Source: Thermoflexales bacterium (GTDB taxonomy: Bacteria; Chloroflexota; Anaerolineae; J036; Brachytrichaceae). From it: a stretch of 32,773 nucleotides of DNA. Of this stretch, positions 23,655 through 31,125 are shown in pieces. A model generated the notes under the pieces. It was not told the DNA's origin. It searched no databases and saw only the letters and a list, made by a program, of their open reading frames with translations. Made by a program: the position numbers and the translations under genes. The stretch is taken from contig JAIBCK010000035.1 in assembly GCA_019694215.1 (NCBI GenBank), positions 1 through 32,773 of the forward strand. Reading direction: 5' to 3'. Position 1 is the first letter of the stretch. Every line of letters starts with the position of its first letter.

Positions 23655-25910
23655 ATGGCGGCTCCTGCTGATTTCGCCGCCGCCATTGGCGGGCACCCCA
23701 TCGTCGCCGATGTGCTGTGGGCGCGGGGCTTCCGCGACCTCGACCGCGCGCGCGCCTTCCTCGACCCGGAGCGTTATGCGCCCCGCCCGCCCGGCGAGCT
23801 GCCCGGCATGGCCGAGGCCGTCGCCCGGCTGAGCGCGGCCCGCGCGCACGGCGAGCGGGTGCGGGTATGGGGTGATTTCGATGTGGACGGCCAGACCGCG
23901 ACCAGCACGCTCGTGGTGGGTTTGCGTGCGTTGGGCGTCGTGGTCGACTACAGCATCCCCAACCGGCTGACGCACAGCCACGGCCTGAACCGGGAGGGCC
24001 TGCAGCGCGCGCAGGCTGACGGCGTGCGGGTGCTGCTCACCTGCGACTGCGGCGTGACCGATTTCGCCGAGATCGCAGCGGCGCGCGCGCTGGGCCTGGA
24101 CGTCATCATCACCGACCACCACGATCTGGCCCGCGACGCGGCCGGGGCCGTCCTCCTGCCCGACGATGTCTCCGCCGTCGTCAACCCGAAGCGTTTGCCC
24201 GAGGATCATCCGTTGGGCCAGCTGCCCGGCGTGGGCGTGGCGTGGAAGCTGATTCAGGCGCTGGGCCAGGCAATCGATCCGGGCTTTGATCCCGATCCGC
24301 TGCTCGATCTGGTCGCGCTGGGCATCGTCGCCGATGTCGCCCACCAGGCCGCCGATACGCGCCACCTGCTGCAGCGCGGGCTGCGCCGCCTGCGCGAGGC
24401 GCCCCGGCCGGGCATCCGCGCGCTGCTCCGCACCGCCGGCCTCACGGCCGGCCAGGTCACGGCGGATGAGATCGGCTTTCAGCTCGGCCCGCGCCTGAAC
24501 GCGGCCGGCCGCCTGGACACCGCCGAGCGCTCGGTGCAGCTGCTCATCGCCGCGACCGACGCTGAAGCAAAACCGTTGGCCGAATCGATCGAGGCCCTCA
24601 ACCTGCGCCGCCGCGAGTTGCAGCGCGCGGTGGAGGAGAGCGCGGCGCGGCTGCTTGGCCAGCACCCCGAATGGCTGGAGGGGCGCGCGCTGGTCATGGC
24701 TTCGGCCGAGTGGCATCCCAGCGTGCTGGGCGTGGTGGCATCCGGCTATGCCGAGCGGCTGGGCAAGCCCGCCATGCTGATCGCCGCCGATGAGGCCGGC
24801 CCCCCGGCGCTGGCGCGCGGATCGGCTCGCAGCGTGTCCGGCATCGACATCAACGCCGCGATCTTGGCCCAGGGCGAACTGATTGCCGGCGGCGGGGGCC
24901 ATCCGCTCGCGGCCGGGTTCGCCATCCCCAGCCAGAACATCGCCGCCTTCCGGGTGGGCATCGATGCCTGGCTGCGCGCCGCCCCCGGCGTTGCCGCCGC
25001 GTCTGGTGACGCCGACGAGGCGTTTGACATCCCCTTGCGCGAGGCCGGGCTGGCGCTGGTGATGGAATTGGAGCGTTTGGCGCCCTTTGGACCGGGCAAC
25101 CCGCGCCCGATGCTGCGCAGCGCGCCGGTCGAGGTCGCCCGGATCGAGCTGCTGGGGCGGGATGGCCGCCATCAGCGCGTGTGGCTGCGCGATGCGGCCG
25201 GTGAGCAGCGCGAGCTGGTGTGGTGGCGCAGCGCGGGGCAGAGCGTGATTGCCGGCCCCTGCGCCGCCGTCTTCACGGCACGCCGCAATGTGTATCGTGG
25301 CCAGGAGCGGCCGCAGCTTCAGTTGGAGCGTTTTGCGGAGGCAACCCCGGCCGCCGCACCCACGGGGGCGCCGGCCCGCGCGGCGGTGACCGGGCAGCGC
25401 GCGGTGTTGGACCTGCGCGGGCGCGCCGACCGCGAGGCCGCCGTCGAAGCCTTTCTGGACGCACAGGGGCGGGAACGCGTGTTTGCGCTCGGCGCGTGGC
25501 CGGGGTTGCCGGCCCTGCCGCGTCCGCTCACCGCGCAGCCCGCGCTGTTGGTGTTGGAGGCCCCGCCCGGGTTGGCCGAGTGGGAGCATGTCCTGGCGGT
25601 GGTGGCGCCGCAGCGCGTGGCGCTGGCGACCGCGCCGCCGGATGCGCGCGCGGATGGGATCGAGCGCGTGCTGCGTCAGGCCCGCGGGCTGCTGGAGACC
25701 GCCCGGGCACGCGGTGACGATGTCGATGACGCGCAGGTGCTGGCGCGCATGGCCGCCCGCATCGGGCAGCGGATCGAGACGCTGCGCTGTGCGTTTGACG
25801 TCGTGCTCGGGCGGGATGCCGGCGTGGCCCGCGGCCGGCTGGCGTATTTGCTCGAGGAGACCCACGCCTTCCGGCGCTTCTTTCATCAGGCCGCCAGCGG
25901 GACGTTTTGA
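23655..25910 (+). CDS. recJ: Single-stranded-DNA-specific exonuclease RecJ (DHH/DHHA1)
   Basis: A 751-residue 5'-3' exonuclease for recombination and mismatch or base-excision repair. DHH-domain motifs are clear: VWGDFDVDGQTATS (about residues 71-84), TCDCGV and IITDHHDLA (about 151-159), then NPKRLPEDHPLG and LPGVGVAWKL. The DHHA1 domain contains WHPSVLGVVASGYAERLGK and GGGGHPLAAGF. An OB-fold region follows (about 485-560). The last 190 residues form an extension found in some lineages, and no motif in it tells its role. The ATG at 23655 is the first usable in-frame start, but the N-terminus is a little short; see the leader ORF upstream. Confidence 0.92.
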   Translation: MAAPADFAAAIGGHPIVADVLWARGFRDLDRARAFLDPERYAPRPPGELPGMAEAVARLSAARAHGERVRVWGDFDVDGQTATSTLVVGLRALGVVVDYSIPNRLTHSHGLNREGLQRAQADGVRVLLTCDCGVTDFAEIAAARALGLDVIITDHHDLARDAAGAVLLPDDVSAVVNPKRLPEDHPLGQLPGVGVAWKLIQALGQAIDPGFDPDPLLDLVALGIVADVAHQAADTRHLLQRGLRRLREAPRPGIRALLRTAGLTAGQVTADEIGFQLGPRLNAAGRLDTAERSVQLLIAATDAEAKPLAESIEALNLRRRELQRAVEESAARLLGQHPEWLEGRALVMASAEWHPSVLGVVASGYAERLGKPAMLIAADEAGPPALARGSARSVSGIDINAAILAQGELIAGGGGHPLAAGFAIPSQNIAAFRVGIDAWLRAAPGVAAASGDADEAFDIPLREAGLALVMELERLAPFGPGNPRPMLRSAPVEVARIELLGRDGRHQRVWLRDAAGEQRELVWWRSAGQSVIAGPCAAVFTARRNVYRGQERPQLQLERFAEATPAAAPTGAPARAAVTGQRAVLDLRGRADREAAVEAFLDAQGRERVFALGAWPGLPALPRPLTAQPALLVLEAPPGLAEWEHVLAVVAPQRVALATAPPDARADGIERVLRQARGLLETARARGDDVDDAQVLARMAARIGQRIETLRCAFDVVLGRDAGVARGRLAYLLEETHAFRRFFHQAASGTF

Positions 25911-26011
25911 CGACCAGTCCCGTGCGCGTGCCGGGGCCTGCGCCGGCAACAGAAGGATGAAGCAGCGCAGGGCTCTACGTGATCCGGGATCGGATCGCTG
26001 ATCGGGCGCCA

Positions 26012-26302
26012 ATGCAAACGGCCCGTGTTTACATTGGATCTTCTGCGCGGTGTCAGGTGCATCGTTCATTTGAGGGCGGAGATCTCGTCGAGCGGATCGA
26101 TCCCCAAACGGGCGAAAGTACTGTGCTCGCAACGCGCGACACCTTCCTTGCGTTGGATCCGAGGGGGCGGGCGCTGGTGTATGTGGCGAAGGCGGCCCGC
26201 GGCCAGATCGATCTCTGGGTGGCGCGCCTCGATGGCAGCCCGCCCTTTCGGCTGACGGACGGTGCGCGGGTCGAAGAACACCCCCTTTGGAAGCGGCCCT
26301 GA
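26012..26302 (+). pseudogene. TolB/PD40-like beta-propeller fragment
   Basis: A 96-residue ORF (a GTG at 25979 would add 11 residues) whose C-terminal part reads like one or two PD40 propeller blades: ALDPRGRALVYVAK, then QIDLWVARLDGSPPFRLTDG and EEHPLW. TolB-type propellers need six or so blades plus a signal peptide, neither of which is present, so this is most likely the 3' remnant of a larger gene. The 100 bases before it (25911-26011) and after it (26303-26402) show nothing else recognisable. Confidence 0.55.
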
Positions 26303-26402
26303 CGGGATTGCGCTTGCCCGCACCGAGGTGCCTGCGCGCTTCACGCCTTCAGGCTGTCGTTCCCGGCCAGCGTCGCGTCCGCCCGATGGTTGATGAAAGA
26401 CA

Positions 26403-26431
26403 AAGGGCGCATCCAATTCGGATGCGCCCTT
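26403..26431 (-). terminator. Rho-independent terminator of the amidohydrolase-CYTH gene
   Basis: A perfect 12-bp stem, AAGGGCGCATCC / GGATGCGCCCTT, with loop AATTC. On the minus strand it lies 33 bp after the stop at 26464 and is followed by TTTGTCTTTCATC. On the plus strand it is followed by GAATTT, so it may also stop weak transcription from the left. Confidence 0.8.
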
Positions 26432-26463
26432 GAATTTGCGCCGATCGGCACAACGGTCGCAGC

Positions 26464-28446
26464 CTACTTCTTCGCGGCGATGTCGACGTATTCCTCGCGC
26501 ACCACCTGCGCATCGCTGATGCCCAGGCGGGCCAGCGCGTCCGAGATCACCTGCGCCTTGCGCTCGGCGTCGCGGCGGCTCCAGGTGCGGCTCTTGAGCT
26601 CGAGGTAGTAGCCCTCCTGCTTCGGGCTGACCATCTGATCGAGGTTGAGGAAGAGCTCCTCGTCCTGGAAGATCATCTCCCAGCGCAGGCGGTCCTTCTC
26701 CACCGAAACCTCTCGCTCCGGCTTGAAGTACTCGCGGTAGAAGCGCAGGCTGCGGTCGGCCGACGAGATGAAGCGCGAGCGCGAGAGCAGGATCGAGTGC
26801 GAGAACTCGCGGTCCTTCTCGCTGCCCACCAGCGTCAGACGATAGCGGTTGCTGATCGGCTTGCCGGCCTCGTCGATGCGCTCGTCCTCGCGGTAGCGCA
26901 GGCGGCTGTCATCATCCGCAAAGAAGAAGTAGGTGTCGTACTGCCGGTAGTGCACATGCCGGACGACCGTGAAGTCGCTGCCCTTGAGCGCGGCGATGAT
27001 CGTGGCCGGGTCGTTCACCCGGGCCTTGACCTGCACCTCGAAGCTCTCCTCCTGCTGCACGCCGCCGATGGCCGCCAGCTTGCGCAGCACATCCCCCTCG
27101 CGCTCGCCGAGGAAGGTGGCGATGCGCTGGCCCATGGCGTTCGCTTCATTGCGGATGCGCTCCTCGTTCAGCGTGAGCAGCGCGCGGTCGCGCATGACCG
27201 GCTTGCCGTTGATGATGACATCGCGCACATCGGCGGCCTTGGTCGCGTAGACGAGCTGGGTGTAGATCGCATCGGGGTTGGCCGGGCCGGCATACAACGG
27301 GGCGTTGTGCAGGCGGCGCAGGTCGACGACGATCAGGTCAGCGCGCTTGCCCACTTCCAGCGAGCCCGTCAGCGCGCCGATGTGGCAGGTTTCGGCGCCG
27401 CCGAGCGTGGCCATGCGCACCGCGGTGCGGGCCGGCACGCTGACCGGGTTGCGGGTGCTGCCCTTGGCCAGCAGGGCGACCAGGCGCATCTCCTCGAAAT
27501 GATCGAGGTCGTTGTTGCTGGCGGGGCCATCTGTGCCGATGCCGACGGTGACGCCGATCTCCAGCATCTGGTCGACGTTGGCGATCCCGCTGGCCAGCTT
27601 GAGGTTGGCGGCGGGGTTGTGGCTGATCGTGGCGCCGGCGTTCTTGAGCGTGCGCATCTCACCGGCGTCGATCCACACGCAGTGCGCGCAGATGACCTTG
27701 GCTTCGAGCACGCCGTTCTTCTTGATCCAGTTGACGACCGGCATGCCATGGTCGCGGCGGCAGTCGATGACTTCCTGCTCGGTCTCGCTGATGTGAATGT
27801 GCAGCGGCACGTCGTATTTCTCGGCGATCTCCGCGCACGAGCGCATGAGCGATCCGCTGCAGGTGTAGGGCGCGTGCGGGGCGATGACCGGCACGATCAG
27901 CGGATGGCCCTTCCACTTCTCGATGAAGCGGGTCACCGACTCGAGCGCGTCATCGGGCGAGGGGCTGTCCGGCGTCGGGAACTGCATCACCGTCTGGCTG
28001 GCCAACGCACGCATGCCAGCCTTGGCGAGCGCCTCGGCGATGTCGTCCTCGAAGTAGTACATGTCGTTGACGCAGGTCACGCCGCTGCGGATCATCTCGG
28101 CGGCGGCCAGCTCGGCGCCCAGGCGGACGAACTCGGGCGAGACGAACTTGCGCTCGGCGGGCAGCATGTAGCCATACAGCCACACGTCCAGGCGCAGGTC
28201 ATCGGCCAACCCGCGCAGTAAGGTCATTGGCACGTGGGTGTGGCAGTTGATCAGCCCGGGCATGATCACGCAGCCCTGGCAGTCGATGGTTTCGCGGGCC
28301 GTGTAGCGCGCCTGCAGGTCGGCACTCTCACCGACCGCGACGATGTGATCCCCGGAAATGGCGACAGCGCCGTTCTGAAATTGCGAGAAATTGGCGTCGA
28401 TCGTGATGACGATGCCATTGATGAGAAGGGTGTCAATGCGTTCCAT
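26464..28446 (-). CDS. Amidohydrolase (MtaD/SsnA-type deaminase) fused to a CYTH domain
   Basis: A 660-residue two-domain protein. Residues 1-450 form an amidohydrolase of the MTA/SAH deaminase group: NCHTHVPM (His69, His71), APHAPYT (His191), LHIHISETE (about 216-222), CAHC (about 255) and GTDGPASNNDLD (Asp306), plus the C-terminal ADLIVVDL strand. Residues about 468-655 are a CYTH (triphosphate tunnel) domain: EVQVKARV, YDTYFFF, SRLRYRED, RYRLTLVGSEK and LELKSRTWSRRDAERKA. The CYTH ExExK motif reads ExQxK. Normal MtaD proteins end near 430-450, so this is a true fusion with no internal stop. The ATG at 28446 follows a TATAAA box by 6 nt. It is divergent from the ATP-grasp genes. The product of the pair of domains is unknown. 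Confidence 0.88.
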   Translation of the reverse strand: MERIDTLLINGIVITIDANFSQFQNGAVAISGDHIVAVGESADLQARYTARETIDCQGCVIMPGLINCHTHVPMTLLRGLADDLRLDVWLYGYMLPAERKFVSPEFVRLGAELAAAEMIRSGVTCVNDMYYFEDDIAEALAKAGMRALASQTVMQFPTPDSPSPDDALESVTRFIEKWKGHPLIVPVIAPHAPYTCSGSLMRSCAEIAEKYDVPLHIHISETEQEVIDCRRDHGMPVVNWIKKNGVLEAKVICAHCVWIDAGEMRTLKNAGATISHNPAANLKLASGIANVDQMLEIGVTVGIGTDGPASNNDLDHFEEMRLVALLAKGSTRNPVSVPARTAVRMATLGGAETCHIGALTGSLEVGKRADLIVVDLRRLHNAPLYAGPANPDAIYTQLVYATKAADVRDVIINGKPVMRDRALLTLNEERIRNEANAMGQRIATFLGEREGDVLRKLAAIGGVQQEESFEVQVKARVNDPATIIAALKGSDFTVVRHVHYRQYDTYFFFADDDSRLRYREDERIDEAGKPISNRYRLTLVGSEKDREFSHSILLSRSRFISSADRSLRFYREYFKPEREVSVEKDRLRWEMIFQDEELFLNLDQMVSPKQEGYYLELKSRTWSRRDAERKAQVISDALARLGISDAQVVREEYVDIAAKK

Positions 28447-28452
28447 CCAGCG

Positions 28453-28458
28453 TTTATA
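28453..28458 (-). promoter_or_regulatory. -10 box TATAAA of the amidohydrolase-CYTH gene
   Basis: TATAAA ends exactly 6 nt before the ATG at 28446, which would start the transcript on the A of the start codon. No Shine-Dalgarno sequence is present. It lies back to back with the promoter of the ATP-grasp genes, about 24 bp from that promoter's -35 box. Confidence 0.5.
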
Positions 28459-28481
28459 GCACAATCGCCGGCCGCTTTCGG

Positions 28482-28509
28482 TTGACTTTCCGCGATCCGG
28501 TCTTACAAT
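28482..28509 (+). promoter_or_regulatory. Promoter of the tandem ATP-grasp operon
   Basis: TTGACT (28482-28487), a 16-bp spacer and TACAAT (28504-28509). The start would fall near 28516, giving a short leader of about 16 nt before the ATG at 28532. The leader has no Shine-Dalgarno sequence. Confidence 0.78.
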
Positions 28510-28531
28510 CGCGCCCCAGAACCAGACAATC

Positions 28532-29566
28532 ATGCCATCTCGCAAGACCTTCAAGGTCGCCGTCCTTGTCAACCTGGCCAAGAATGCCCCCTCCGTCGCA
28601 AGCGAGCGCGTCAGCGTCACCCACGATGCCCTGGCCGATCTCGACTCCGAGAAGACCGGGCTTTCGTATGTCGCCGCGCTCCGCGCGCGCGGTCATGAGG
28701 CGGTGCTCCGCGAAGGTGGGCTCGACCTCCCGGCCTGGCTGGCCGAATTCAAGCCCGACATCTGCCTGAACACGTGCGAGGGCTTCATCGGCGACAGCCG
28801 CGAGGCGCAGGTGCCCGCCCTCCTGGAGATGATCGGCAATGTCCGTTATACCGGTCCCGGCCCGCTGGCCGCCGCCGTCACGCAAGACAAGCCCACCACC
28901 AAGCAGGTGCTGCATTACTACGGCCTGCCCACGCCGCTTTTCCAGGTCTTTGCCACGCCGCATGACCCCGTGCGCGTTGACCTGCGCTATCCGCTCTTCG
29001 TCAAGCCCAAGCACGAGGGCACCGGGATGGGCGTCAAGGCCGACAGCATCGTCCGCACGGCGGCGCAGCTGCGCGACCGGGTCGCCTGGGTGATCGACAC
29101 CTATCAACAGCCTGCGCTGGTCGAGAGTTACATCGAAGGCCTGGACATCACCTGCGGCCTGACCGGGAACGGCGACGACGTGCACTTCTTCCCGATCACC
29201 GAGGTGGACTTCAGCGGTTATCCGCCCGAGATCGGCGCCGTCTACGGCAGCCTGCACAAGATCGAATACGACGAGGCCTATCGAAACAAGTGCCCGGCCC
29301 CGCTGGATGATTACCGACCCGGCCTGAGCGATGAGATCCGTACGCTCACCCATCAGGTCTTTCTGCGCACCGGCTGCCGCGACTACGGGCGGGTCGATTT
29401 CCGCCTGGATGCCGATTACAACCCGCACATCCTGGAGATCAATGGCCTGCCGGGCATCGCCCCGCGCAGCGATCTCACGCTGATGGCCGAGGCCGAGGGC
29501 CTGACGCACACCGACCTCGTCAACATGGTCCTGGATGCGGGGCTCAAGCGCTACGGGTTGATCTGA
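28532..29566 (+). CDS. ATP-grasp ligase, D-Ala-D-Ala ligase-like
   Basis: A 344-residue ATP-grasp enzyme that should form an amide or peptide bond through an acyl-phosphate. Visible features are an N-terminal preATP-grasp Rossmann-like domain with NTCEGFIGDSREAQ (about residues 80-92), TGPGPLAAAVTQDK (Lys120), the nucleotide loop FVKPKHEGTGMGVK (about 156-169), GRVDFRLD (Asp289) and the Mg-binding LEINGLPGI (Glu302, Asn304). Several hallmarks differ from true Ddl, and a second ATP-grasp gene follows 5 bp later, so cell-wall D-Ala-D-Ala synthesis is unlikely. It is probably the first ligase of a small two-step amide-forming pathway. Substrates are unknown. Confidence 0.88.
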   Translation: MPSRKTFKVAVLVNLAKNAPSVASERVSVTHDALADLDSEKTGLSYVAALRARGHEAVLREGGLDLPAWLAEFKPDICLNTCEGFIGDSREAQVPALLEMIGNVRYTGPGPLAAAVTQDKPTTKQVLHYYGLPTPLFQVFATPHDPVRVDLRYPLFVKPKHEGTGMGVKADSIVRTAAQLRDRVAWVIDTYQQPALVESYIEGLDITCGLTGNGDDVHFFPITEVDFSGYPPEIGAVYGSLHKIEYDEAYRNKCPAPLDDYRPGLSDEIRTLTHQVFLRTGCRDYGRVDFRLDADYNPHILEINGLPGIAPRSDLTLMAEAEGLTHTDLVNMVLDAGLKRYGLI

Positions 29567-29571
29567 TCCCC

Positions 29572-31125
29572 GTGAACCGCCTGCCCGTCCTCCTGCTCTA
29601 CGGTCTGGATGCGCGCAGCCATGACTGGGAGGTGACCTCCACCCGCGCGCTGGTGGCGCGCGTTCAGCAGGCCCTGCGCGGGCAGGGCTGGCTCGTGCAT
29701 GCGCTCGAGGTTCGCGACGACCTGGCCGGCGCGCTGGCGCCGTACCGGCCGGGCGAGTGGGTGGTGCTCAACCTGTGCGAGGGCGCCCCGGAGCAGGCCT
29801 TCTACTACGCCGCCGCGGCCGAACATCTCGAACGGACAGGACACATCTACACGGGCTCCTCGGCGCACTGCCTGGATGTGACGCAGTACAAAGGCATGAC
29901 GAAGCGCCTGCTCGACGCGGCCGGCGTGCCCACCCCGCGCTGGAGGGAGATCCAGGGTCCGGAGCAGGCCGACTTCGACGCGTATCCGGCCATCCTCAAA
30001 CCGAGTGCTGAGCATTGTTCGTATGGCATCACGCGCGAATCCGTCGTCGTGAACGATGCCGAGGCGCGCGCGCAGGCCGCGCACCTGGCCGCCACCTTTG
30101 GCGGCAACATCCTGGTTGAGGCGTTTCTCGACAGCCCGGAATACAACGTCTCGGTGTGGGGCAATGGCGAGGCCCATGTGCTGGGCATCTCTACCATGAC
30201 CTACGACGCCTTCTCCGACATTCATGATCGGCTGTGTACGTTTGACGCGAAGTGGACGCCAGAGTCGGTGGCGTATCGGCGCATCCCGGCCATCTGCCCG
30301 GCCCCCATCAGCGCCGCCCTGGCCGCCGAGATCGAGGCCGTGGCGGTCGCCGCGTATCGCGCCTGCGGCGTGCGCGACTACGGCCGGGTCGATCTGCGCC
30401 TGACGTCCGAGGGTCATCCGCTGGCCTACGACGTCAACGCCAACTGCGATGTCAGCGATGACGGCGGTTTCTTCCACGCGGCGGAGGCGGCCGGCCTGAG
30501 CTATGGCCAGATGCTCGAGCGCATCCTGATCTTTGCGCTGCGGCGGCATGCCCAGGACGCGCCCGCGCAGCCGGTCGGGACCGTGCGCGTGGTGGACAGC
30601 GTCGCCGCGGACCGCGAGGAAATCGGCGCCATCCTGACGAACTCGGGCCTCTTTCACGCGGTGGATGTGGCCACCGTCGATGAGATGTTCGCCACCACCT
30701 ACGCCCGGCCCATCACACGCGACAGCTACCGCTTTCTCACCGCCTGGGAGGACCTGCCCAACGGACAAAGCCGTCGCGTTGGGTTCGCCTGCTTCGGGCT
30801 GGAGTCGCTCACCGAGGACACCTGGGATCTGTTCTGGGTGTGCGCGCTGCCGTCCGCGCGCGGGCGCGGCGTCGGCGGTGCGCTGCTCGGGCGGGCCGTG
30901 GCGACGGCGCTGGCCGAGAACGGGCGGGTGATGGTGATCTACACCTCGTCGACGGACCCGTATGCGCCGGCCCGGCGGCTGTATGCCTCGCAGGGCTTCG
31001 CGCGCACCGCGGTGATTCCCGACTACTACAGCGACGGCGACGACCTGAATATCTTCTCGCGTCGGCTGCGGCCGCGCCCGGGCGCTCAGGCCGACGGCGC
31101 GACGACCTCGGTCAGCGAGGGGTAG
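29572..31125 (+). CDS. ATP-grasp ligase fused to a GNAT acetyltransferase
   Basis: A 517-residue fusion that starts at GTG 29572, 5 bp after the previous stop. The ATP-grasp half (about residues 1-325) shows LNLCEGAPEQAFYYAAAAEH, TQYKGMTKRLL, AILKPSAEHCSYGI and GRVDLRL; the metal-binding strand reads YDVNANCD, with Asp in place of the usual Glu. The GNAT half (about 338-505) shows the acetyl-CoA loop in ALPSARGRGVGGALL and the late APARRLYASQGF and SDGDDLNIF segments. The protein may ligate an amino group and then acetylate the product, or the reverse. The last 40 bp overlap the 3' end of the convergent kinase gene. Confidence 0.88.
   Translation: MNRLPVLLLYGLDARSHDWEVTSTRALVARVQQALRGQGWLVHALEVRDDLAGALAPYRPGEWVVLNLCEGAPEQAFYYAAAAEHLERTGHIYTGSSAHCLDVTQYKGMTKRLLDAAGVPTPRWREIQGPEQADFDAYPAILKPSAEHCSYGITRESVVVNDAEARAQAAHLAATFGGNILVEAFLDSPEYNVSVWGNGEAHVLGISTMTYDAFSDIHDRLCTFDAKWTPESVAYRRIPAICPAPISAALAAEIEAVAVAAYRACGVRDYGRVDLRLTSEGHPLAYDVNANCDVSDDGGFFHAAEAAGLSYGQMLERILIFALRRHAQDAPAQPVGTVRVVDSVAADREEIGAILTNSGLFHAVDVATVDEMFATTYARPITRDSYRFLTAWEDLPNGQSRRVGFACFGLESLTEDTWDLFWVCALPSARGRGVGGALLGRAVATALAENGRVMVIYTSSTDPYAPARRLYASQGFARTAVIPDYYSDGDDLNIFSRRLRPRPGAQADGATTSVSEG

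Noticed and set aside
23520-26132. 870-codon open frame on the minus strand
   Set aside because: It lies antisense to recJ, has no recognisable domain and a biased Arg/Gln/His composition typical of a GC-rich shadow frame.
26797-28221. 474-codon open frame on the plus strand
   Set aside because: It is antisense to the amidohydrolase-CYTH gene, whose metal-binding motifs are unambiguous.
28532-29566. Calling this gene ddl (cell-wall D-Ala-D-Ala ligase)
   Set aside because: It shares the ATP-grasp fold, but its tandem partner, GNAT fusion next door and lack of any peptidoglycan neighbours do not support that role.
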